A stretch of 64,000 bases of DNA. It comes from Acidobacteria bacterium SCN 69-37 (GTDB lineage: Bacteria > Acidobacteriota > Vicinamibacteria > Vicinamibacterales > SCN-69-37). The notes under the pieces were generated by a model that was not told the DNA's origin, did not search any database, and saw only the letters and a program-made list of their open reading frames with translations. The stretch's first letter is position 1. Every line of letters starts with the position of its first letter. Of the stretch, positions 17,884-25,398 are shown in pieces. Location: contig MEDJ01000001.1 in NCBI GenBank assembly GCA_001724025.1, positions 276,002-340,001 of the forward strand. The letters are read 5' to 3'. A program made the translations under genes and the position numbers.

Positions 17884-18873
17884 ATGGCGTCGTCGCTCCG
17901 TTCCCGGGTGATCCTCGCGTCCGTGCTCTGGACGGGCGGCCTGCTCGCGTTGATGCACCTGCTCTCGCTGCTCTTCATTCACGCGCTGCCGGGATCGCAA
18001 GGCGGCCACGCGGCCATCATCGGCACCATTGTCGGCACGACGCTGATGATCGCCGGCGCCGTGGTGGCGTGGCGAAGCCTGGTGCCGCTGCGTGGGCTCG
18101 ACGATCAGGTCCTCTCGGTGACGACCGGGCGATCGGCGCGAATCGCGGGCGCATATCCGGCCGAGGTGCAACCGGTCATCGATCGCCTCAATCTCATGCT
18201 CGACGATCGCGAGCGCGCGATCCGGCGTGCGCACGCAGCGGCCGGCGATCTCGCGCACGCACTCAAGACGCCGCTCGCGCTGCTGCTGCGCGAGGCCGAC
18301 GAGGCCCGCACGGCCGGCCAGGCCGATCTGGCCGATGCCATCACCTCGCACGTGCGCCGAATGACGGCGCACGTCGACCGCCAGCTCAACCGTGCACGCA
18401 TCGCCGCGTCCGGACCGATTGGCGCCGACCGCTGCCGCGTTGTACCGTGCGTCGACAGCCTCGTGCACACGATGCGGCGCCTGCACGCCGACCGTGACCT
18501 CGACATTGCCGCCCTGGCGGCGCCTGACGTCGTGGCCTCCGTGCGCCAGGAAGATCTCGAGGAACTGCTCGGCAACCTCCTCGATAACGCCTGCAAATGG
18601 GCAAGATCCCGCGTCGTCGTCACCGTCGGCGCGCGCGGTGACGCCGTGGTGTTCGTCGTCGACGACGACGGGCCGGGGTTGCCGGCCGAGGCACGCGAGG
18701 CGGTGATGCGACGTGGCGTGCGCCTCGACGAAACCGCGCCCGGTTCGGGCCTCGGACTGGCCATCGTGCGCGATCTCGTCGAGCACTACCGCGGCACGAT
18801 TGAACTTGGTCCGTCGACGATGGGTGGACTCGGCGTGAAGGTGACGGTGGGAACAGGCACGCCAGATACGTGA
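17884..18873 (+). CDS. Sensor histidine kinase partner of the OmpR-type regulator
   Basis: A 329-residue inner-membrane kinase. Two transmembrane helices (about residues 9-33 and 43-63) enclose only a very short periplasmic loop, so sensing is probably within the membrane. The phospho-acceptor is His125 in DLAHALKTPLALL, followed by the ATP-binding boxes NLLDNACKWA (N), VDDDGPGL (G1) and GSGLGLAIVRDLV (G2). The DLAHALKTPL form resembles PhoQ-like kinases. Its ATG follows the regulator stop by one base, implying translational coupling. Confidence 0.92.
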   Translation: MASSLRSRVILASVLWTGGLLALMHLLSLLFIHALPGSQGGHAAIIGTIVGTTLMIAGAVVAWRSLVPLRGLDDQVLSVTTGRSARIAGAYPAEVQPVIDRLNLMLDDRERAIRRAHAAAGDLAHALKTPLALLLREADEARTAGQADLADAITSHVRRMTAHVDRQLNRARIAASGPIGADRCRVVPCVDSLVHTMRRLHADRDLDIAALAAPDVVASVRQEDLEELLGNLLDNACKWARSRVVVTVGARGDAVVFVVDDDGPGLPAEAREAVMRRGVRLDETAPGSGLGLAIVRDLVEHYRGTIELGPSTMGGLGVKVTVGTGTPDT

Positions 18874-18887
18874 GCGCGGTACAAGAA

Positions 18888-18921
18888 GACAGGGCCATCT
18901 CCTGCAGAAGACGACCCTGTC
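18888..18921 (-). terminator. 34-base hairpin, best paired on the minus strand
   Basis: Read on the minus strand this folds into 15 continuous pairs (three of them G-U) around a TGCA loop: arms start GACAGGG and end CCCTGTC, followed by TTCTTGT. Read on the plus strand the same three pairs become mismatches. It could end a minus-strand transcript from the promoter at 19202-19230, and may also serve the histidine kinase, whose stop is 14 bases away. Confidence 0.5.
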
Positions 18922-19195
18922 GATTCTGGAGCATCGGCCATCGCGCCCGCGATTCAGCCACGTCCATGCGCGGCGTGCCTATGGGCACTCGTGTCAGGCG
19001 GACGGACCGTGCTCCCTGCAAACGAACAACGGACAACGAACGTTCAACGCGAAATCATGCGGCCCTCCTGGCCGCGCTTGCGGTCAGATCCGGTGGAGTA
19101 GCATCTATCAATCGAGCGACCTCCTTCCGAAACTGGGGTCTGCATCGCAGGCGGATTCATCCGACCCCGGACACCACACGGTGTGTGATGAATCT
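18922..19195 (-). ncRNA. Candidate small structured transcript, no known family
   Basis: The 372-base gap between the kinase and VWA genes holds no recognisable protein gene. On the minus strand it contains, in order, a promoter-like pair (19202-19230), a possible stem GATTCATC / GATGAATC, an overlapping alternative stem GGGGTC / GACCCC, a perfect ribosome site GGAAGGAGGT near 19120, and the hairpin at 18888-18921. After the ribosome site only very short frames are open (an 18-codon TTG frame and a 4-codon ATG frame overlapping its stop). It may be a regulatory RNA, a leader peptide unit or a decayed gene. This is inference from sequence layout only. Confidence 0.3.
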
Positions 19196-19201
19196 ACCCG
19201 C

Positions 19202-19230
19202 AAATTACGCCCACTTCGCGGCGTCGTCAA
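19202..19230 (-). promoter_or_regulatory. Predicted sigma-70 promoter in the 18.9-19.2 kb gap
   Basis: On the minus strand TTGACG (19230-19225) and TAATTT (19207-19202) are separated by exactly 17 bases, the best promoter match I found in the window. It points away from the VWA gene stop at 19246 and into the candidate small transcript. Confidence 0.5.
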
Positions 19231-19245
19231 GTGTGAAAAATCGTG

Positions 19246-20421
19246 CTATTGGCGACCGAAGTAGCCGGTCCGGCTCCGCACGGTCAGGCCCCGGCGATCC
19301 ACGCGTACGCGGACCGCGCGCACCTTCCGCGGGTCCACGGCCGCGTCCCGCTCGATGCCGATCACGTAGTACGATGACGTTTCGGCCAGCACGTCCGGCA
19401 CGGCGGCTTCTGGCGTGCTGGTGTTGAGCACGGTCCTGCCGCCGGTGAAGTCCGGCAGGACCGCGAGATTGCCGTGTCGCTCGAGATTCCGGGACATCGC
19501 CGGACGACCGAGATTGCCGCCGGGCAGCGCATCGGCCGCGGACGTCTGCGCTCCCGATGCCAGCGATTGAATACCCAGCGTGTCGAACGCGTGCACCGTC
19601 AGGTTCGCCTCGTCGAGGGCCCGGAGCATTCGCGTGCGTCCATCGCGAATCGCGGGTTGGCACTGCGTCGGATCCGACGGCCGCTCCTGCACGACGATGT
19701 CGGAGCCGATGAAGAACAGCATCTTCTTCCGGCTTTCGTGTTCCACCGCTCTCGCCACGTGCTCCAGCGCATCGAACACGCAGACACCGCACAGGCAGTC
19801 GCCTGTCAGGAACAAATCCGGTGGCCTGGCCTGAAGTCCAGAGGACGACATCTGGGCCACCGCCACGATGCCCGTGAACGGCGCGTCAATCTCGGCGAGC
19901 AGCGCCTGCCTGTCGCGCGTCGGCTCGACGCTCGCGCCCTCGCCGCTGAATCCGCTGCTCCTGACGATGGCGATGTGATCGTCGGCGCCGGCCGATTCGA
20001 CGACGGCCCGCGCGATCGATCTGGCACGCGTGGTCGGCTCGCCCGCGGGAATCGATCGATCGAACAGCAGGATGAGGACGCGGCCGCTGTCGCCGGCCGC
20101 ATCAGCAGACGCCGCGGGAACGGCGCCAGGCCCCGCGTTCGGCCGGGGTGTGCCCGCGTCGTCGACAGCCGTCGCGCCGGTGACCGCGGCAAACGAGGCG
20201 ATCGGCACGTCGCGACCGTCGACCGTCACGCGGAAATCGGCCGCTGCGAGCCCCGTGACTGGCCGTCGCCGGGAGTCGAGCACCGTCACGTCGAGCGCCA
20301 CCAGTTCGACACCCGCGCGAAACGGCGCCTGCTGCGCCAGCAGCCCGACGCACGTCGTCAGCGACGCAAGACCAAGCGCCAGGCACGTCCACGCCAGTCG
20401 TCCAGTACGTCGATTCGTCAT
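19246..20421 (-). CDS. Secreted VWA-domain protein
   Basis: A 391-residue protein with a signal peptide (LAWTCLALGLASLTTCVGLLA), a short beta domain (about 30-75, FRAGVELVALDVTVLDSRRRPVTGLAAADF) and a von Willebrand factor A fold. This matches the VWFA-related proteins that are numerous in Acidobacteriota. The metal-ion site is altered: the usual DxSxS/T is LFDRSIPAGEPT here, so metal binding may be lost or weakened. Two CxxC-like cysteines occur in FLTGDCLCGVCVFDAL. The function is unknown; such proteins are thought to mediate adhesion or protein contacts. The ATG at 20421 is chosen for its signal peptide. Confidence 0.82.
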   Translation of the reverse strand: MTNRRTGRLAWTCLALGLASLTTCVGLLAQQAPFRAGVELVALDVTVLDSRRRPVTGLAAADFRVTVDGRDVPIASFAAVTGATAVDDAGTPRPNAGPGAVPAASADAAGDSGRVLILLFDRSIPAGEPTTRARSIARAVVESAGADDHIAIVRSSGFSGEGASVEPTRDRQALLAEIDAPFTGIVAVAQMSSSGLQARPPDLFLTGDCLCGVCVFDALEHVARAVEHESRKKMLFFIGSDIVVQERPSDPTQCQPAIRDGRTRMLRALDEANLTVHAFDTLGIQSLASGAQTSAADALPGGNLGRPAMSRNLERHGNLAVLPDFTGGRTVLNTSTPEAAVPDVLAETSSYYVIGIERDAAVDPRKVRAVRVRVDRRGLTVRSRTGYFGRQ

Positions 20422-20473
20422 CGCCTGTAAAGCGGACAGTAACACGAGGGGACCTGGCTCTTTCAGCAACCGC

Positions 20474-21001
20474 TCAGAGATCCAGCACCCGCTGAATCTC
20501 AGTCGCCCATGCCTCACGATCGATGACGCCGAGGTGCGCGGCTCTCACCTTCCCCTCCCGATCGATGAGCATCGTCAACGGCAGTCCAACCACATCATAT
20601 CGATCTGCCAGCGCCCAGTCGCCGACGACGACGTGATATCCGACAGGATGTGTTGCGAGAAACGGCTTCACAACCGACCAGCCTTCATCATCGAGCGCGA
20701 CGCCAATGGAGACCAGCCCCCGGTGCTCGTACTCCTCCTGAAGGGCCGTCAGCCACGGCAGTTCGAGCTTGCAGCCAGTGCACCAGGTCGCCCAGAAGTT
20801 CAGCATGACGACCTGGCCGCGATAGTCACCGAGGCGGATCGCGACGCCGTCCGCATCCTCGAGTGCGAACTCGGGCGCTGGCGTCCCGATGCGCATATCG
20901 ACCGCTGGAGATGTCTGGCGTTCAGGCCAGGCCGTGACGATCCACACGGTCATCAGGAGCAATATCGCTGCGACCGTCATTCGCGAACTCAATCGCCACA
21001 T
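20474..21001 (-). CDS. TlpA/ResA-like thioredoxin-fold protein
   Basis: A 175-residue membrane-tethered thiol-disulfide protein. An N-terminal helix (residues 9-25) anchors it facing the periplasm; the redox motif WCTGC lies in MLNFWATWCTGCKLELPWL, and the cis-proline loop is VGLPLTMLIDREGKV. Such proteins reduce or oxidise cysteines, for example in cytochrome c maturation. It is the last gene of a minus-strand set with the PadR and permease-prefix genes (12 bases after the latter, with GGAGG before the start). Confidence 0.88.
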   Translation of the reverse strand: MWRLSSRMTVAAILLLMTVWIVTAWPERQTSPAVDMRIGTPAPEFALEDADGVAIRLGDYRGQVVMLNFWATWCTGCKLELPWLTALQEEYEHRGLVSIGVALDDEGWSVVKPFLATHPVGYHVVVGDWALADRYDVVGLPLTMLIDREGKVRAAHLGVIDREAWATEIQRVLDL

Positions 21002-21013
21002 AGGTCCTCCACA

Positions 21014-21895
21014 TCACGGCCCGGCGCGGCGCGCCATGACTCGCTGGCGGGTCACAGACGCCAGCATGGCGAGTCCTGGCCACATCAGCACGAAGACCAC
21101 CCACGACACAGGATGACCATCGTCGACGGTGCCGAAGATCCCGTCGAGCCCGGCGTCTGGCGCGACAAGCGCTCCGTTCGAACCAAACGTCAGCGCCGCT
21201 CCGACAGCGGCATTCATTCGGATCAGCAGCAGCGACGCGCCCACGCAGACCGCCGCCGCCTGCGGCCATGGCAGCGGTGCCGCTCGTTGACGCCTGACGG
21301 CAAACCAGGCCGGAAGCACAACGAACGTTGCACGCAGAAGCGCCGGCCAGACAGTGCCGTAGAACGCGGTTGCCAGCACCATTGCGTTGTGAGGCGCACG
21401 CGCGGACGTCGTCGTGCCGACTGTCGCCGAGAAGACCACGAAGCCGAACACGATGAACGTGGACCACTGTGCGCGGCGCGATGCGGACGCCAGTGCTGCA
21501 CCGGTCGTCCATGACCATGCGGCCAGGACGGCGCACAGGACGCATGCCCGCATGCCCGCGGCAATCAGATCGCCGCGCGCACCGGGACTCGCGAGGTACC
21601 AACCCGTCCAGTTCTCGACGTAAAGGAACACGTCGATCGCCACCTGGTCCGCCCACCACCGCGACGCGAAGCTGAGCAGAAACCCTGCCGGTACGGCCAC
21701 ACTCGCGAGCGCCAGCCAGGGACTCCAGTGGAGCCAGCCCTGCGCCAGCCGGCGACACGCCAGCCCGACGATCGCCCGACACGCGTCGAAGCCGTTGGCA
21801 CCCGCCTCTTCGAGGTCACCGACTACGGCTTCGCGCTCCTCGGGATCAAGGCACCCGGCGACGAAATGCGCGACGGCCCACCAGGCGCCCGACAT
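21014..21895 (-). CDS. Membrane protein with permease-prefix-like N-terminus, no ABC permease domain
   Basis: A 293-residue protein. The first 60 residues (HFVAGCLDPEEREAVVGDLEE and a following helix) resemble the permease prefix domain that precedes MacB-like permeases (ADOPs) in Acidobacteriota. What follows is about six transmembrane helices but no MacB periplasmic or FtsX domain, so this is a short relative or a prefix fused to another membrane module. It lies 11 bases after the PadR gene, the usual neighbour of ADOP genes. Role unknown; membrane stress response is a guess. Confidence 0.6.
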   Translation of the reverse strand: MSGAWWAVAHFVAGCLDPEEREAVVGDLEEAGANGFDACRAIVGLACRRLAQGWLHWSPWLALASVAVPAGFLLSFASRWWADQVAIDVFLYVENWTGWYLASPGARGDLIAAGMRACVLCAVLAAWSWTTGAALASASRRAQWSTFIVFGFVVFSATVGTTTSARAPHNAMVLATAFYGTVWPALLRATFVVLPAWFAVRRQRAAPLPWPQAAAVCVGASLLLIRMNAAVGAALTFGSNGALVAPDAGLDGIFGTVDDGHPVSWVVFVLMWPGLAMLASVTRQRVMARRAGP

Positions 21896-21906
21896 CGCCC
21901 GATCCG

Positions 21907-22221
21907 CTACTTCGACGCCCACGCCACGCCCCGGCTGAAGCGAATCACCGTGTCGTAAAACGACGACGCAGCACGCGCACCCTTTGCTGTGACGCGCACC
22001 ATCCGTTTGGCGCGCCCTCCCCGCTGCGGCGTGGCCTCGCCCATCCACGTCTTGATCAGCGCCTTCTTCTCGAGGCGATCCAAGGTCGTATACAGCGCTC
22101 CGAGCGAACACGCCCTGCCGGTGACCTGTTCGATCTCCTGCCGAATCGCGGCGCCGTACGCGTCGTCTCCGAGCCGCGCGGCGGCCGTCAGCATCAGATA
22201 TTCGAATTCGCCGAGCGCCAT
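21907..22221 (-). CDS. PadR-family transcriptional regulator
   Basis: A 104-residue winged-helix repressor: ALGEFEYLMLTAAARLGDDAYGAAI, then the recognition helix and wing SLGALYTTLDRLEKKALI and GRAKRMVRVTAKG, then a short dimerisation helix. PadR proteins of this size repress their own operon and are released by small molecules or membrane stress. The ATG at 22221 lies inside the palindrome at 22220-22244, indicating tight autoregulation. An in-frame ATG at 22230 would also lie in the palindrome. Co-transcribed with the permease-prefix and TlpA-like genes. Confidence 0.9.
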   Translation of the reverse strand: MALGEFEYLMLTAAARLGDDAYGAAIRQEIEQVTGRACSLGALYTTLDRLEKKALIKTWMGEATPQRGGRAKRMVRVTAKGARAASSFYDTVIRFSRGVAWASK

Positions 22222-22244
22222 TAGAATCACATTGTGATTCTAAT
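22220..22244. promoter_or_regulatory. PadR operator: perfect 25-base palindrome over the start codon
   Basis: Arms ATTAGAATCACA and its exact complement are separated by a single base. On the minus strand a TTGACG -35 lies at 22259-22254, placing a -10 (CACAAT, 17-base spacer) within the palindrome and the transcript start close to the ATG at 22221. A bound dimer would block both the promoter and the start codon. Confidence 0.7.
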
Positions 22245-22534
22245 TGACGCGGGCGTCAACGATCCGGGCGTCGCACGGTGCGCCACGGATCGACGATGAG
22301 GACGCCGAGCCCCTTGAAAGTGCGAGGTATTGCAATGAAACGACCTGTTCGCTGTCGTTCGGCAGCCAGGTCGGCGGAGACATTCGCGGCCGCGCGATCG
22401 AGCGTGAGGACGCGGCTCGACAGGTCTTCAGTGCGCACGCGATCGAATGCGCGTTCGAGGGCTGGTGGCGCTTCCCCTTCGGCAGAAGCACCAGCCCAAG
22501 TCGCGCTTCGAACACCGTGATGCGCGTCCGCTGT
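22245..22534. other. Gene-free stretch upstream of the PadR operon, with a long hairpin
   Basis: No supported gene. Frames are open on both strands (up to about 90 codons), but none resembles a family and codon choice looks random. The main structure is an imperfect hairpin at 22453-22513: an inner stem GGGCTGGT / ACCAGCCC plus GCTTC / GAAGC, inside outer arms GTTCGA / TCGAAC. It may be a decayed repeat or gene remnant. Confidence 0.4.
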
Positions 22535-22693
22535 CCCCTGAGGCTGAAGCCTCAGGGCTCCGAGCCCCAACGGGCCCCCAATCGGCGTGCGAGCGAGCGA
22601 AGGCGACGACGGAAGGCGCCTGGAGCCCCGGGGCTTCAGCCCCAGGGGGCACGCGTGCCAACTGTTCCCTGAGGCCGAAGCCTCAGGGCTCCG
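22535..22693. repeat. REP cluster, TGAGGC and GGGGC types
   Basis: Three palindromes: two of the CCCTGAGGC / GCCTCAGGG type (22535-22563 and 22667-22693, the second with a one-base change, GGCCGAAGCC) and one CCCGGGGC-TTCA-GCCCCAGGG unit at 22622-22650. About 60 bases of unique sequence separate the first two. Confidence 0.85.
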
Positions 22694-22807
22694 AAAACCC
22701 CTCGTCAGAGATCTGGATGTCCCCAACCGGATCGCGAGCGAGCGAAGCGAGTGAGCCCGCCGGAGCGGAGTGGGGCGATGGGGCCCCACGAGCGACGGCG
22801 CTGGGGG

Positions 22808-22828
22808 TCTGGGGGCGAAGCCCCCAGA
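22808..22828 (-). terminator. Hairpin downstream of tRNA-Cys
   Basis: A 9-pair perfect stem (TCTGGGGGC and its complement) with a 3-base loop begins 9 bases after the tRNA-Cys 3' end on the minus strand. No T tract follows. It may end the tRNA transcript or guide 3' processing. Confidence 0.4.
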
Positions 22829-22836
22829 TCAGGAAA

Positions 22837-22910
<74 letters not shown>

Positions 22911-23041
22911 TTAAAGGACGGCTCCTGGAGATCCTCGCGAACGAACGAGCCAGGCGAGTGAGCCACGCGAACGGAGCGGGGCGTTGGCCCCCCGCGAGTG
23001 AGCGTGTCAGGGGGCCGCGGACGACGTCCCCGGATGAAGTT

Positions 23042-23116
23042 TGGAGCGGGAAACGGGATTCGAACCCGCGACTTCGACCTTGGCAAGGTCGCACTCTACC
23101 ACTGAGTTATTCCCGC
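23042..23116 (-). tRNA. trnG: tRNA-Gly (anticodon GCC)
   Basis: Cloverleaf on the minus strand: acceptor GCGGGAA / TTCCCGC, D arm with AGTGGTAGAGT, anticodon stem-loop CGACCTTGCCAAGGTCG (anticodon GCC), T arm CGCGGGTTCGAATCCCG, discriminator U and encoded CCA. A good promoter lies directly upstream. Confidence 0.97.
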
Positions 23117-23132
23117 TCGCGAGAACTCGATG

Positions 23133-23161
23133 AGTCTACACAAATGACGTCCGCTCGGCAA
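23133..23161 (-). promoter_or_regulatory. Promoter of the tRNA-Gly / tRNA-Cys unit
   Basis: On the minus strand TTGCCG (23161-23156) and TAGACT (23138-23133) are exactly 17 bases apart, about 17 bases from the mature tRNA-Gly 5' end. Confidence 0.55.
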
Positions 23162-23212
23162 CCACCTGCACGCGCCCGTCCGGCCGGCACCCGCCTTGCA
23201 CAGCGCCCCGCC

Positions 23213-23590
23213 ATGCCCACCCCCGACGCCCGCCAGGCCGCCGGCCTGCGCGGCGAAGACCTCGCGTGCGCCGAACTCCGACGCCGCGGCTACGCGATTA
23301 CCGCCAGACGCTATCGCTCCCGCTACGGCGAAATCGACATCATCGCCGAACGCGACGGCACCATCGTCTTCGTCGAGGTGAAGGCCCGCACCACCGCGCG
23401 ACGCGGCACCGCGGCCGAAAGTGTGCCGGCCTGGAAGCGCCGCCGACTCGGCGCCATCGCCCTCGGCTGGCTCGCCGCCACACACCGCGCCCACGCCCGC
23501 TGCCGGTTCGATGTCGTCGCCATCGACGGGCTCGGCACGCCCGCCGAAACGATTGCCATCATCGAGAACGCCTTCCAGTGGGGCGGCTGA
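23213..23590 (+). CDS. yraN: YraN family protein (UPF0102, endonuclease-like fold)
   Basis: A 125-residue protein with the UPF0102 signature: GLRGEDLACAELRRRGYAI, then RSRYGEIDIIAERDGTIVFVEVKARTT, which carries the Glu/Asp and E-x-K residues of the restriction-endonuclease-like (Holliday-junction resolvase) fold, and the later KRRRLGAIALGWLA helix. Length is normal for the family. Function is not established; DNA processing is suggested by the fold. The ATG at 23213 gives the family's usual N-terminus; an earlier ATG at 23144 would add an unlikely basic extension. Confidence 0.92.
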   Translation: MPTPDARQAAGLRGEDLACAELRRRGYAITARRYRSRYGEIDIIAERDGTIVFVEVKARTTARRGTAAESVPAWKRRRLGAIALGWLAATHRAHARCRFDVVAIDGLGTPAETIAIIENAFQWGG

Positions 23591-23711
23591 CGGCCGCGGT
23601 GACGGGAACGCCCTACTCGACGTGGCCACCAGGCCACCGGGCCCCAGGGAACGAAGTGCCCCACAGTCCTCGTCCCAGAACAGGATGCGCGCTCCGCGTC
23701 ATGTCGATATC

Positions 23712-25388
23712 ATGAATCGAATGCCCGACCCTGGCCCCAGCCCGGCGGACCGGCTCCGGCCCGCCTCCGACGACGGGCCGTCCCACATCATCAGGCCGCG
23801 CACGCCGTCAGACACCGGATCCCGTCGTCCCAGTTCCATCAATCTGCCGCCGAAGTTCCTGGAACAGGCCGGCCGGCGGCTGTGCGGCATCTCGGCGTTC
23901 ATCGCGGCCTCGACCGTCGCCCTCACGCTGTTCCTCGGGGTCATCGATCCGGACATCGGCGCCCTGCGCCGCGACGACCCGGCCACCCGCCTCACCCTGC
24001 TCGCCATGGTGCTGCTCTCGGCCGGCGTGGCGGCCGTGCAGTACTTCCGCGTCGCGCCGCCGCGCACGCTGCTGGTCATCGGCATGGTCTTCGAGGTGCT
24101 GATCGCCTTCGGCATCGGCCTGCTCGAGACCACTCTGCCCTTCGACGGCACCCAGCCCGTGCGCGGCGTGTCCACGGTGGCGGTCTGGATTCTGGCCGTG
24201 GGCCTGCTCGTACCGAAGCGGCCGAAGTGGACGGCCATCATCGCCCTGACGTCGGCGAGCATGTGGCCGCTCGCGTACGCCATCAACATTGCGGTCCGGG
24301 ACCTGCCGTCCCTGCCCGCCGAACGCCTCACGGTCTGGCTCACCTACCTATATCTCGTCGCCCTGCTGACGGCGCTGGCCGGGCGACGGGTCTTCGGGAT
24401 GGAAGTGGCAGCGCAGCGCGCGCAGGATCTCGGCAGCTACCAGCTGCTGGCGCTGATCGGCCGCGGCGGCATGGGGGAAGTCTGGCGGGCGCGTCACAAG
24501 ATGCTCGCGCGCGAGGCCGCCATCAAGATTGTCCGCGCAGACCTGATCGCCCAGTCCTCGGCGCACGACGCCGACCTGGCCGTGCGCCGCTTCGAACGAG
24601 AAGCCCGCGTCACCGCGAGCCTGCAGAGCCCGAACACCGTCTACCTCTACGACTTCGGCACGGCCCAGGACGGCAGGTTCTACTACGTGATGGAACTGCT
24701 CGACGGCCTCAGCCTCCAGAAGCTCGTCACCGCCTTCGGGCCCCAGCCGGCCAGCCGCGTGGTCCACATCCTGCGGCAGATATGCCGATCGCTCGACGAG
24801 GCGCATCGCCGCGCGCTCGTGCACCGCGATCTCAAGCCGTCGAACGTGATGATCTGCCAGGTGGCCCTCGAGCACGACGTCATCAAGGTGCTCGACTTCG
24901 GCCTCGTGAAGCCGATGAGCCGCGACAGCCGTGAACTCACGCTCGATGCGGCATCCGGCGGCACGCCCGCCTACATCGCGCCCGAGGTGGCCATGGGCGA
25001 CGCCAACGTCGACGGCCGTGCGGACATCTATGCCATGGGCTGCGTGGCCTACTTCCTGCTGACCGGCCAACTGGTCTTCGACGAGCCGACGCCCACGGCC
25101 ACGTCCGTCGCGCACGTGCAGAAGACGCCCGTGCCGCCGTCCAGCCGCTCGGAACTGCCGATTCCCGGCGACCTCGAGCAGCTCGTGCTCCGGTGTCTCG
25201 CGAAGGCCCCGGCCGCCCGCCCGCAAAGTGCGCGGGCGCTCGACGAGGCGCTCGCCGCCCTCGCCGTGGATCCGTGGACACCCGAGCGCGCCGACGCCTG
25301 GTGGCAGGTCCACCTGCCCGCCACCTCCACGCTGCGCACCTGCGACAGGACCGACGCTCCGCCGCCGCCCGTCGTGCAGGTCGCCTGA
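23712..25388 (+). CDS. Membrane serine/threonine protein kinase with N-terminal multi-helix domain
   Basis: A 558-residue Hanks-type kinase with an unusual order. Residues about 55-235 hold some six transmembrane helices (for example LCGISAFIAASTVALTLFLG and LVIGMVFEVLIAFGIGLLE). The cytoplasmic kinase domain follows: glycine loop LIGRGGMGEVWRA, lysine in AAIKIVRADL, catalytic VHRDLKPSNVM, DFG in VLDFGLVK, and GGTPAYIAPEV with DIYAMGCVAYFLLTG. All catalytic residues are present. Most bacterial kinases of this class have the kinase first and one helix after it. The next gene, an NTT-like transporter with HEAT repeats, starts 10 bases after the stop, so the kinase may regulate or sense through it (inference). 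Confidence 0.9.
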   Translation: MNRMPDPGPSPADRLRPASDDGPSHIIRPRTPSDTGSRRPSSINLPPKFLEQAGRRLCGISAFIAASTVALTLFLGVIDPDIGALRRDDPATRLTLLAMVLLSAGVAAVQYFRVAPPRTLLVIGMVFEVLIAFGIGLLETTLPFDGTQPVRGVSTVAVWILAVGLLVPKRPKWTAIIALTSASMWPLAYAINIAVRDLPSLPAERLTVWLTYLYLVALLTALAGRRVFGMEVAAQRAQDLGSYQLLALIGRGGMGEVWRARHKMLAREAAIKIVRADLIAQSSAHDADLAVRRFEREARVTASLQSPNTVYLYDFGTAQDGRFYYVMELLDGLSLQKLVTAFGPQPASRVVHILRQICRSLDEAHRRALVHRDLKPSNVMICQVALEHDVIKVLDFGLVKPMSRDSRELTLDAASGGTPAYIAPEVAMGDANVDGRADIYAMGCVAYFLLTGQLVFDEPTPTATSVAHVQKTPVPPSSRSELPIPGDLEQLVLRCLAKAPAARPQSARALDEALAALAVDPWTPERADAWWQVHLPATSTLRTCDRTDAPPPPVVQVA

Positions 25389-25398
25389 GGCGTCGCGG

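Noticed and set aside
19060..19120. An 18-codon TTG frame after the ribosome site at about 19120
   Set aside because: It has good spacing but no similarity to anything known and could be chance; kept only as part of the candidate transcript.
22240..22515. Possible remnant of an ABC permease upstream of padR
   Set aside because: No FtsX or MacB motif can be seen in any frame, so I record it only as gene-free sequence.
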